This document shows positions 28,179-36,416 of a DNA stretch of 64,000 nt, one piece after another. The stretch covers positions 59,348-123,347 of the forward strand of contig JAEUHK010000049.1 in assembly GCA_016795465.1 (NCBI GenBank), in the 5' to 3' direction. Under the pieces are notes generated by a model. It worked only from the letters and a program-made list of their open reading frames with translations, did not search any database and had not been told where the DNA came from. The position numbers and the translations under genes are program-made. Numbering within the stretch: the first letter of the stretch is position 1; each line of letters starts with the position of its first letter. This stretch comes from Verrucomicrobiaceae bacterium. GTDB taxonomy: Bacteria; Verrucomicrobiota; Verrucomicrobiia; Verrucomicrobiales; Verrucomicrobiaceae.

Positions 28179-31100
28179 ATGCGTTTTGCCCTCATTCTGA
28201 CCTTCCTCTCCACCTGCGCCGTGCTGCGCGGGCAGGTGGCGATTGGTGGCAAGCAGTTTGTGAGGTCCGCGGCCGAGTCAGGCACGAAGGGCGAGTGGGT
28301 GCTGTATGAAAAAGGAGCACCGCAAAACGAGGGCACCAGGCGCTGGTTGACGAAACGCGTGCTCGTCGAGCTGCAACCCGGCAAGGCCGCCGCCGACCTG
28401 CGAGGTCTCGCGGGTGTGGTGAAGGCCGAGGCACGCGGCAAGTATGCCATCGTCGAATTTGCCGGAAACGCGGACGCGGCACTCGCGGGTGCCAAAACAC
28501 TGCAAAAACAGCCCGGCGTGCGTTCTGCGGAGCCGATGCTGGCTCGGCAGCTTTTTGGCAAATGGGTGCCGAATGACCCTTTCTTCGCCTACAACGCCGC
28601 GACTGCCGGTTACCAATGGCATCTGCAAAACACGGGCCAAAATGGCGGCGAAGTTGGTGTCGATGTGAAGGTCGTTCCAGCGTGGGATAACTACAAGGGC
28701 ACAGGCATCCGCATCGGCATCGTCGATGATGGATTGGAGGTCGCGCATCCGGATCTCGCCGCGAATGTGGACACGGCGAATGATCGCGACTTCAACGGCC
28801 TCGATGATGATCCCTCGCCCGGTGAAAAGAACTTCCACGGCACCGCCTGTGCCGGTGTGGCTGCTGCTCGCGGCAACAACAACCTTGGAGTGACCGGTTC
28901 CGCCCCCGAAGCGACGATTGTGGGACTCAAACTGATCGCCGCACCGACGACGGATGCGGATGAGGCGGACGCGTTCGGCTTCAAAAAAGACATCATCCAC
29001 ATCAAGAGCAACTCATGGGGCCCCTACGACAGTGCTTACGGTCAGGGCGGTCCCGGTGCGTTGAGTCTCGCAGCGATGGAGGATGCCGTGACGAATGGTC
29101 GCGGCGGCAAAGGAACGATCTTCCTGTGGGCCGCGGGCAATGGAAACTACTCCGGCGATGACTCGAACTACGACGGTTGGGCCAATTCGCCCCTCGCGAT
29201 CGCCGTTTCCGCGATCAACGAAAAGGGTCGCCCGTCCTACTATAGCGAGCCTGGGTCAAACATCCTCGTCTGCGCCCCATCGAGCAGCGGCAACGCAGGC
29301 ATCACCACGACCGACATCACCGGGGCCAACGGCTACAACGAAGACGGCGGCACCGTGGAGCATCCTGATTTCACGAGCTTCGACTATACGAACGGCTTTG
29401 GCGGCACCTCATCGGCCACGCCGACCGTCGCGGGTGTCGTTGCGCTGATGCTGCAAGCCAACCCAAACCTCACTTACCGCGATGTGCAGGAGATCCTCGT
29501 GCGCACCGCGGTGAAGAATGACGAGTTTGATGGCGATTGGGTGCAAAATGGTGCCGGCTTCCATTTCAACGTTCGCTACGGCGCTGGCCTCGTGAATGCT
29601 CAAACGGCCACCACCATGGCAGCGACATGGTCCAACGTGCCTGCGCTGCAAAAGAAGACCTACACGCAAACGGCGCTGGCCCAGCCGATCCCCGATTTCG
29701 ATACCGATGGCACCTCGCGGACCTTCAGCGTGCCTCTGGTGGACAATCTGCGGCTCGAACATGTCACCGTGCGCATCAAGGCGACGCATCCTTATGTCGG
29801 AAATCTCGAGTTCCGCCTCACTTCGCCCAGCGGTGTGAAGTCGCGTCTCGCTCGCGCCCGCTTCAATGACAACAGCGCCAATCTCGACTGGACCTTCATG
29901 AGCACGCATTTCTGGGGTGAGCGTTCGCATGGCGATTGGAAGCTGGAGGTCTTTGACCGCATGGTGGACCACGCGGGCACGCTCGATGAGGTCACGATCA
30001 CCTTTCACGGCACTGCGACACCTTCCACGCTGCCGCCGCCGGTGCTCACTTCGAGCTGGATCATCGTGGGCCGTGAGGATTGGAACACGGACCACCAGCT
30101 TACCGCGTCCAATTTCCCAACAGGCTACTCCGTGATGCGGAATTTCTTCGGCAGCCTTCCGACCGGCTGGACCTTCAGCCCGACCACGAACCGCATCACC
30201 GGCACGCCCACCGAAACAGGCCTCACCGATGGCTACCAGGACGTGACGAATGCCGCCGGCACCAGCAGCGAGTACACCTATTTTTACGTGCTCAAAGCCG
30301 ACACCACGCTCTCCACCGCTGTCGAGCAGCCGACGACGAAGAAGATCATTCCATTCGGTTTTGGCGATCCGGTGCGGCAGACGAGCATCACCCACGATGG
30401 CGTCGATGCCATCGAGACGGCCACCGTCGGTGATGAGGAGTATTCCGGCATCGAATTCACTGTGAATGGCCCGTCGAGGCTTGCCTTTCAGTGGAAGGTG
30501 TCGTCGGAGAAGAACTTCGATTACATGATCTTGAGCGTCGATGGCTATGTGAAAGACTACATCACCGGCGAGAAGGATTGGACGGAGTCCATCACCGATC
30601 TCGGCCCCGGTCCGCACAATGTGGACATCTACTACTTCAAGGACGAAGCCACCGCGAAAGGCCAGGACAAGGGATGGATCGACGAGATCACGATCACCGC
30701 CACCACCACGTCGCCGGTCATCACACCGGCCACGGTGAATGTGTGGAAGGACACCTACTTCCGCCATGCCATCGAGGCCACGCATGCTCCGACAAGCTTC
30801 TCCGCACTCAATCTGCCCGCCGGTCTCTCACTGCATGCCTCCACCGGTTTGATCTACGGCAGCGTCGCCACGCTCGGCACCTATCCGGTGACGGTCAATG
30901 CCACGAACAGCCTCGGCACGAGCACCGAGACGATCACCATCCAGGTCGGCACCATCGAGCAAGGCCTCGCCGAGGTGCTCGATGCCCCTTCACAAACCAT
31001 CACGTCCTCCGGTGATTTACCGTGGGTGCCGCAGCAGCTTTACGCTCGCGATGGCGAGGACGGTGCCCGCAGCGGAGCCATCGCTCACAATCAATCCAGC

Positions 31101-31631
31101 AGCATGAGCACGCAGGTCACCGGTCCATGCAAGGTCACCTTCTATTGGGGCGTCTCGTCCGAGGAGGACTACGACTTCCTCCGCTTCTACATCGACGACG
31201 TGGAGCAGGAGGCCATCAGCGGCGAGGTCGGCTGGACGCGGAAGAGCTTCCTCATCGCCTCCGGCACGCACACGCTGCGCTGGACCTACAGCAAGGACGA
31301 AGCCACCGAGAGCGGGCTCGATTCCGGCTTCGTCGATACCTTCGCCATCCATCACGACAACGACGGCGATGGCATCTTCTCGGACATCGAAACGTGGTTC
31401 GGCACCAGCGACAGCAGCGCCACCAGCCAGCCCGTGTTCGCTTTGAGCCGCGCAAGCTCCACCACCCTCCAATTCCCCACCGTCTCCGGCAACGACTACC
31501 GCGTCGAATACAGCGACGACCTCAAAAAGTGGACCCCCGTCATCATCACCGCCACCGGTGCCTCGACGACTTGGACGGACCTGAACGCCGTGAACAAGGC
31601 GAAGCGCTTTTACCGCGTGGTGATCCCTTGA
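28179..31631 (+). CDS. Secreted kexin-like subtilase with P domain and duplicated beta modules
   Basis: 1150 residues. Signal peptide (MRFALILTFLSTCAVLRG), an inhibitory-type propeptide (to about 125), then a peptidase S8 domain with Asp183 (IVDDGLEVAHPDL), His220 (FHGTACAG), oxyanion Asn321 (WAAGNGN) and Ser411 (GGTSSATP). The DDG and HGTxCAG contexts are of the kexin/furin branch. A P domain follows (about 495-620, VRIKATHPYVGNLEFRL and HGDWKLEVFD). Next come two putative Ig/He_PIG-like units (GTPTETG; ALNLPAGLSL) each next to a copy of a module with SSEKNFDY / SSEEDYDF and YFKDEATAKG / YSKDEATESG. The C-terminus (FPTVSGNDYRVEYSDDL...RFYRVV) is a common Verrucomicrobia end. Exported protease; substrate unknown. 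Confidence 0.92.
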   Translation: MRFALILTFLSTCAVLRGQVAIGGKQFVRSAAESGTKGEWVLYEKGAPQNEGTRRWLTKRVLVELQPGKAAADLRGLAGVVKAEARGKYAIVEFAGNADAALAGAKTLQKQPGVRSAEPMLARQLFGKWVPNDPFFAYNAATAGYQWHLQNTGQNGGEVGVDVKVVPAWDNYKGTGIRIGIVDDGLEVAHPDLAANVDTANDRDFNGLDDDPSPGEKNFHGTACAGVAAARGNNNLGVTGSAPEATIVGLKLIAAPTTDADEADAFGFKKDIIHIKSNSWGPYDSAYGQGGPGALSLAAMEDAVTNGRGGKGTIFLWAAGNGNYSGDDSNYDGWANSPLAIAVSAINEKGRPSYYSEPGSNILVCAPSSSGNAGITTTDITGANGYNEDGGTVEHPDFTSFDYTNGFGGTSSATPTVAGVVALMLQANPNLTYRDVQEILVRTAVKNDEFDGDWVQNGAGFHFNVRYGAGLVNAQTATTMAATWSNVPALQKKTYTQTALAQPIPDFDTDGTSRTFSVPLVDNLRLEHVTVRIKATHPYVGNLEFRLTSPSGVKSRLARARFNDNSANLDWTFMSTHFWGERSHGDWKLEVFDRMVDHAGTLDEVTITFHGTATPSTLPPPVLTSSWIIVGREDWNTDHQLTASNFPTGYSVMRNFFGSLPTGWTFSPTTNRITGTPTETGLTDGYQDVTNAAGTSSEYTYFYVLKADTTLSTAVEQPTTKKIIPFGFGDPVRQTSITHDGVDAIETATVGDEEYSGIEFTVNGPSRLAFQWKVSSEKNFDYMILSVDGYVKDYITGEKDWTESITDLGPGPHNVDIYYFKDEATAKGQDKGWIDEITITATTTSPVITPATVNVWKDTYFRHAIEATHAPTSFSALNLPAGLSLHASTGLIYGSVATLGTYPVTVNATNSLGTSTETITIQVGTIEQGLAEVLDAPSQTITSSGDLPWVPQQLYARDGEDGARSGAIAHNQSSSMSTQVTGPCKVTFYWGVSSEEDYDFLRFYIDDVEQEAISGEVGWTRKSFLIASGTHTLRWTYSKDEATESGLDSGFVDTFAIHHDNDGDGIFSDIETWFGTSDSSATSQPVFALSRASSTTLQFPTVSGNDYRVEYSDDLKKWTPVIITATGASTTWTDLNAVNKAKRFYRVVIP

Positions 31632-31634
31632 TGG

Positions 31635-31669
31635 AAGTCAATCAGGTCACCAAAGTCAATCGTGTCACC
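31635..31669. repeat. 17-base tandem direct repeat
   Basis: AAGTCAATCAGGTCACC (31635-31651) and AAGTCAATCGTGTCACC (31653-31669), 15 of 17 bases identical, lying immediately past the protease stop codon and before the convergent apaG-like gene. Confidence 0.7.
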
Positions 31670-31679
31670 TCTCCCCGCC

Positions 31680-32060
31680 TCACACATACATCGGCGGATG
31701 CATGTCAAACGCCGGAATCCGCGTGCACACCGGCCTTCCATGGCTGGTGGTGCCGAAGAAGGAGCCGCTGGCGGTGCTTTCGGTCTTCACGACGTGGTAG
31801 CTGTTGTAGCTGAAAGTTTCGCCCGGCGAGAGCTTCGGGAACTGCCCCACCACGCCATCCCCCTCCACGACCATCGTCTGGCCCTCGGTATCGCGCACGA
31901 TCCACTTCCGGCCAAAGATGCTCACCGTCTCCGGCGAGGCGTTATGAATGGAAATATGATACACAAACGGATGCGGCCGATCCGGCGGCGCGGGCCGCGT
32001 CGGGTCATACGACACGCTGTCCACGCGCACGGTGAGTCCTGGAAGGTCTTCGAAAGTCAT
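31680..32060 (-). CDS. apaG: ApaG-like protein (DUF525)
   Basis: 126 residues. Begins MTFEDLPGLTVRVDSVSYDP and contains the ApaG signature HISIHNASPETVSIFGRKW and GVVGQFPKLSPGETFSYNSY, followed by GSFFGT. ApaG is an immunoglobulin-like fold protein associated with cobalt/magnesium stress, and in E. coli with the apaGH region. The length matches the family (about 125). There is no apaH nearby. Divergent from thiD with a 45-base gap; the downstream end is convergent with the protease gene. Confidence 0.88.
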   Translation of the reverse strand: MTFEDLPGLTVRVDSVSYDPTRPAPPDRPHPFVYHISIHNASPETVSIFGRKWIVRDTEGQTMVVEGDGVVGQFPKLSPGETFSYNSYHVVKTESTASGSFFGTTSHGRPVCTRIPAFDMHPPMYV

Positions 32061-32105
32061 GCGCCGAATCTATGCTTGAATCATCAAAGCTGAAACCCGA
32101 AACTC

Positions 32106-32915
32106 ATGCCAATGCCTCCGCCTCCTCCCGTCCTTACCATCGCTGGCTCTGATTGTTCCGGGGGCGCGGGCATTCAGGCGGACATGAAATCCATCTCCGC
32201 GAATGGCGGTTACGCGCTCACCGCCCTCACCAGCGTGGTTTCGGAGACGCCGGGGCTTGTTTCGCAAATCCGGCTGCTCGATGCAGACTTCATCGTGGAT
32301 CAGATTCGAGTGCTGTTTGGTGGCTTCCCGATTCGGGCGGCCAAAACAGGCATGGTCGGCGGTGCGGAGCAGATCCACGCGGTCGCGCAGGCCTGGCGTG
32401 AGCATGCCGGCGGCATCCCACTCGTTGTCGATCCGGTCATGGTGGCCACCAGCGGTGGTCGTTTGCTCAAAGATGATGCCGTCGAGACGCTCTGCGCGGA
32501 GCTTTTGCCCCTCGCCACCCTGATCACACCGAACATGGACGAGGCCGCCGTGCTTTGGGGCCATGCCGTGACGACTCGCGACGAAATGGCCGCCTGCGCC
32601 GCCGATCTCGCCAAGCGCTATCAAACCGCTGTCCTCGTCAAAGGAGGTCACCTCATCGGCGATGCCGCCGCGGATGTGCTCGTGAGTTCGAGCGGCACGT
32701 CATGGCATGAAACGGCCCGCACACCCGGCGTTCACACTCATGGCACCGGCTGCACCTACTCCTCCGCCATCGCCGCCGGTCTTGCCCGCGGCCTCGACCT
32801 CGTCAGCGCCGTCGCCAACGCCAAAAACTACGTCAGCCGGGCCATCACGCAGCATTTTGACTGGCCTGACGCCAAGGTTAGCGCATTGCATGCGTTGAAT
32901 CACTTTCCTCAATGA
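32106..32915 (+). CDS. thiD: Hydroxymethylpyrimidine/phosphomethylpyrimidine kinase ThiD
   Basis: 269 residues. N-terminal VLTIAGSDCSGGAGIQADMKS is the classic ThiD start, with the AKTGMVG segment, PMVATSGG, LITPNMDEAAVL, VKGGHL and the GTGCTYSSAIAAGLA anion-hole motif. It phosphorylates HMP and HMP-phosphate in thiamine synthesis. Normal length for the family (about 265). It overlaps the next gene by 4 bases (ATGA), and that gene overlaps the third, so the three form one operon. No thi box or TPP riboswitch was recognised in the 45-base upstream gap. Confidence 0.94.
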   Translation: MPMPPPPPVLTIAGSDCSGGAGIQADMKSISANGGYALTALTSVVSETPGLVSQIRLLDADFIVDQIRVLFGGFPIRAAKTGMVGGAEQIHAVAQAWREHAGGIPLVVDPVMVATSGGRLLKDDAVETLCAELLPLATLITPNMDEAAVLWGHAVTTRDEMAACAADLAKRYQTAVLVKGGHLIGDAAADVLVSSSGTSWHETARTPGVHTHGTGCTYSSAIAAGLARGLDLVSAVANAKNYVSRAITQHFDWPDAKVSALHALNHFPQ

Positions 32916-34006
32916 TGCTCCGCTCTGCCATCTGTGCTCTTTTGATCGCTCCCGCCGCCCTCGCGGCGGAGGCGAAGGCACCGGACATCACGCAAAACGG
33001 CATCCAGACAGCCTTTCGGGTGCTGCAGAAGGAGTACATCCGTAGCGGAGACCTCACGTTTGATGAGTTGAATCGTGCGGCCTTGCATGGCCTGCTTGAG
33101 AGACTGCAATTCGGTGCGGAACTCGTCTCCCGCACGCAGGACGCAAAACAAGCCGACGCGGGCGGTGTGCAGGCGGAGACGCTGCGGCCTGGCATCGCGC
33201 TGCTGCGGCCGAAGGCTTTCCGCAAAGAGGAGATCGCCGCGATAGAGCAGCACTTGGCAAAATTCGTGAAGGAAGGAGCGAAGCACCTCATCCTCGATTT
33301 GCGTGCTCCGGCTGCGCCAAGTGATTTCGATGTGGCCGCGGCCATGCTGGGGCTGTTTGTGCCGGAAAACGAAGTGCTCTTCAAGACACGCCAGATGACC
33401 GATTCGAACACCGAGGTCCTGCGCAGTGATCGCGAGCCTTTGTGGAAGGCTTCGTTGCTCGTATTGATCGACAACGACACCTGCAACGTCGGCGAGGCCA
33501 TCGCCGCGGTGCTGCGCCAGCGCAAACAAGCCCTTCTCATCGGTGCGCCGACCCGCGGAGCCGCGGTGCGCTATGAAACGATCCCCGTCGATGCGAACTG
33601 GTCGCTGCGTTTTGCTCGTGCGGAGGTGCTGCTGCCCGATGACAGTTCCATCTTCCAAAAAGGTCTCGCGCCAGATTTTCCCGTCAAACTGGCCGAAAAG
33701 ACCAAGCGGGCCTTTTTTGATCCCGACAACAAAACCCGCGCCGCCACGACGATCACCGACACGCCACGCGTGCGCTTCAACGAGGCCGCTCTCGTCGCGG
33801 GCACGAATCCCGAGCTCGACTCCTACATCCGCCGCTCTGCGGGCGAGCCGCTTCCTGAAGACCAGCCGAAGCCTCGCGACACCGTGCTGCAACGCGCCGT
33901 CGATTTCCTCATCACCAGCGACCATCTCCAGGCCGCCAAGATCAACTGGAGCCAGAAGCTCCCGCCGGAGCCGCCCGCTCCGAAAGCCGTTCCCGTGAAC
34001 GAATGA
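32912..34006 (+). CDS. Secreted degenerate S41 (C-terminal-processing-like) peptidase
   Basis: 364 residues. Signal peptide (MMLRSAICALLIAPAALA), N-terminal helical domain, then an S41-like core: HLILDLRAPAAP, a strand LLVLIDNDTCNVGEAIAAVLRQ and LLIGAPTRGAAVRYE. In active family members the corresponding segments are the SASASE nucleophile motif and GxPTxGK with the catalytic lysine. Here they read TCNVGE and GAPTRGA, so both serine and lysine appear absent. It is probably an inactive paralogue with a binding or regulatory role. No PDZ domain was seen. Overlaps thiD by 4 bases at the start and the IF-1-like gene by 4 bases at the end. Confidence 0.75.
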   Translation: MMLRSAICALLIAPAALAAEAKAPDITQNGIQTAFRVLQKEYIRSGDLTFDELNRAALHGLLERLQFGAELVSRTQDAKQADAGGVQAETLRPGIALLRPKAFRKEEIAAIEQHLAKFVKEGAKHLILDLRAPAAPSDFDVAAAMLGLFVPENEVLFKTRQMTDSNTEVLRSDREPLWKASLLVLIDNDTCNVGEAIAAVLRQRKQALLIGAPTRGAAVRYETIPVDANWSLRFARAEVLLPDDSSIFQKGLAPDFPVKLAEKTKRAFFDPDNKTRAATTITDTPRVRFNEAALVAGTNPELDSYIRRSAGEPLPEDQPKPRDTVLQRAVDFLITSDHLQAAKINWSQKLPPEPPAPKAVPVNE

Positions 34007-34242
34007 GCCCTCACTCCCCGCTCCCGCCACTGACCTTCGACATCCCCGACAAGGTCGAAACCGATGTCACGATCCAAAACGTGCTCTGCGACCGCACCTG
34101 CCACGCCACGCTGCCGAATGGCAAGGTCGTGCTCGCCTTCATCGATGCCCACAAGCCGCGCTTTCCCCTCGTCGAAGGTGCCGTGATGCGTGTCCGCATG
34201 GACGTGGCCGACTTCTCGCGGGCCGAGTTGATTGGAGGATGA
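34003..34242 (+). CDS. Small OB-fold (IF-1/S1-like) protein
   Basis: 79 residues. After a short proline-rich start it reads VLCDRTCHATLPNGKVVLAF, then KPRFPLVEGAVMRVRMDVADFSRAELIGG, resembling the five-stranded OB fold of IF-1-like proteins (strand-turn NGKxV, and a closing DFSRAELIG in place of the usual DLTRGRI). It is likely an RNA-binding paralogue and not the essential infA, because the sequence departs in the N-terminal strand. It overlaps the S41-like gene by 4 bases, so it is coupled to it. Confidence 0.6.
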   Translation: MSPHSPLPPLTFDIPDKVETDVTIQNVLCDRTCHATLPNGKVVLAFIDAHKPRFPLVEGAVMRVRMDVADFSRAELIGG

Positions 34243-34278
34243 AGGAATTGAGCGCGGCGGGGTGTTTATGCCACGCTC

Positions 34279-36327
34279 ATGCGCTTCCTCCTTCTTGCCC
34301 TGCTTCCCTCGTTTGCCTTCGCTCAACTGAGCCCGAATGGTGCCACCGCGTCTTTCAAAGGCAGCCTGCCACCGAAACCCGTCGCCGCGCTTTCCGCGGA
34401 TCAAGAGGCTGGCATCGAGGCTCGCTTGAAGAAACTCACCGCCGATTTTGCCGCGGTGAAGAAGCATGAGCGTGCCGCGGACGCAGAGATCTTCCTCAAA
34501 GCCGTGCGCTATGCCATCGACTTCGACGAGTGGTATGACAAGAAACCCGAGGACGGCCTCAAGAAGGCGAACGCGCTGCTCGATGAGGGCGCAAAGCGCA
34601 TTGAAGGCCTCAAGAAGAACCAGACGCCCTGGCTCGATGGCAGCGGGCAGAAGGTGCTCGGCTTTTACTCGAAGCTCGACGACTCCGTGCAGCCCTACGG
34701 CGTCGAAATTCCCGAAGGCCTCGATTACCAAGCGAAGAAGACGCCCATGTGGATCTGGCTGCATGGCCGTGGTGATACGGCGACGGACCTGCACTTCGTT
34801 TACAGCCGCCTCATGGCGAAAAAGCCGGGCCAGTTCCAGCCCGCAGGCACCATCGTGATTCATCCCTTCGGCCGCTACTGCAACGGTTGGAAGTCCGCCG
34901 GTGAGGTGGATGTGTTTGAGAGCCGCGACGATGCGATGAAGCGCTTCAACATCGACTCGAACCGCGTCGCCATCGCAGGCTTTAGCATGGGCGGCGCAGG
35001 CGCGTGGCATCTCGGCGCTCATTATCCCGACCAGTGGGCCTGCGTGCATACCGGCGCCGGTTTCGCCGATGTGAAACGCTACCAAAAGCTCACGCCGGAC
35101 AAGTATCCCGTGTGGTATGAGCAAAAGCTGTGGGGCTTTTACGACGTGCCGGACTATGCGCGGAATTTTCGCAATGTGCCGCTCATCAGCTACAGCGGCG
35201 AGCAGGATGCCCAACGCGACAGCGCCGAATACATGATGGAAGTACTCGCGAAAGAAGGCATGAAGCCACCGCACCTCATCGGCCCCGGCATGGGCCACAA
35301 GTATCATCCGGAGACGATCAAAGAAGTGCAGGCCTGGATCGAAAAAGCCGTCGCGAAGGGTCGCGAGCTGTTTCCGGACGAAGTTCACATCCAGACGAAG
35401 ACTCCGCTCTACGGTCGCGTGAAGTGGGTGAACCTCCATGGGCTCGACGAAAGCTGGAAGGACGCCCGCATCGACGCGAAGGTGCTCGACGGCCAGACCA
35501 TCGAGATCAAGACGAGCAATGTCTGCCGCATCGTGCTTTACCCGCCGCCGCAGGCGCGAAAAGGCGGCGGCAAGGTGACGGTCATCGTCGATGGCACCGC
35601 GCTCAGCCTCATGGTCGGTCCCGAGCTGCCGCAGTTCGAGAATTTCCTCAGCGCCGGACCTCGCGTGCCGAATTCGCTTTGCCGTCTCATCAAAGAAAAC
35701 GGCGTGTGGCGTGACTTTGGCAATGCCACGCCCTTCCAGCACGAAGGCCCGGAAGGTGGCAAGCCCACCTCGCATCCCGGTTTGATCGACACCGCGTTCA
35801 TGAAGCGCTTCCTCGTCGTGCTGCCAGATGGGAAATCCTCCTCCGCCGCGGTCGATGCGTGGGTGAAGACCGAGTCCGAGCACTTCCTCACTCGCTGGCG
35901 TGGTCTCATGCGCGGCGATGTGCGCGTGGTGAAGGCATCCGAGGTCAAAGACATCTTCGCCGAAGGCAAAACGCAGGGTTTGATCCTCTGGGGCACTCCA
36001 GAATCAAATTCATGTATCAAAGCCGTGCTCGGCGGCCTGCCGCTCCATTGGGATGCGAAGAAGGTCGGTATGAAATCGAAGGACAGCTTCGACGCGGCCA
36101 CGCACGTGCCCGTTTTGACCTATCCGGCGCTCAAATCGGCCGGATTCGAGGTCGTCATCAATTCCGGCCTCACTTTCCGCGAGGCGCATGACAAGACGAA
36201 CTCGCTCCAGAACCCGAAACTGCCGGATTGGGCCATTTTGGACATCACGCAGGCTCCCAGTGCCGAAACGGCCGGCAAAGTCGTCGCCGCGGACTTCTTT
36301 GATGATCGCTGGAATGTGAAAAAGTGA
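34279..36327 (+). CDS. Secreted alpha/beta-hydrolase, putative esterase
   Basis: 682 residues. Signal peptide (MRFLLLALLPSFAFA). An N-terminal helical segment precedes an alpha/beta hydrolase with WIWLHGRGD (oxyanion strand), GFSMGGAGAW with the predicted nucleophile Ser236, an acid-site candidate in SYSGEQDAQRDSAEY and GPGMGHKYHPET for the histidine. Motifs fit the prolyl-oligopeptidase / PHB-depolymerase-like esterases seen in Verrucomicrobia. The second half (from about 400) is beta-rich with no named domain. Secreted polymer or ester hydrolase is the likely role. Single gene, flanked by gaps of about 36 and 89 bases. Confidence 0.85.
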   Translation: MRFLLLALLPSFAFAQLSPNGATASFKGSLPPKPVAALSADQEAGIEARLKKLTADFAAVKKHERAADAEIFLKAVRYAIDFDEWYDKKPEDGLKKANALLDEGAKRIEGLKKNQTPWLDGSGQKVLGFYSKLDDSVQPYGVEIPEGLDYQAKKTPMWIWLHGRGDTATDLHFVYSRLMAKKPGQFQPAGTIVIHPFGRYCNGWKSAGEVDVFESRDDAMKRFNIDSNRVAIAGFSMGGAGAWHLGAHYPDQWACVHTGAGFADVKRYQKLTPDKYPVWYEQKLWGFYDVPDYARNFRNVPLISYSGEQDAQRDSAEYMMEVLAKEGMKPPHLIGPGMGHKYHPETIKEVQAWIEKAVAKGRELFPDEVHIQTKTPLYGRVKWVNLHGLDESWKDARIDAKVLDGQTIEIKTSNVCRIVLYPPPQARKGGGKVTVIVDGTALSLMVGPELPQFENFLSAGPRVPNSLCRLIKENGVWRDFGNATPFQHEGPEGGKPTSHPGLIDTAFMKRFLVVLPDGKSSSAAVDAWVKTESEHFLTRWRGLMRGDVRVVKASEVKDIFAEGKTQGLILWGTPESNSCIKAVLGGLPLHWDAKKVGMKSKDSFDAATHVPVLTYPALKSAGFEVVINSGLTFREAHDKTNSLQNPKLPDWAILDITQAPSAETAGKVVAADFFDDRWNVKK

Positions 36328-36416
36328 ACAACTCCCGCGGCGATGCGTGAGGATTTTCCAAGCGGTTGGTTGCACTCGTCGGGGCACTTGCCAAGGGTGG
36401 GTGCTCCCCTTCCACA

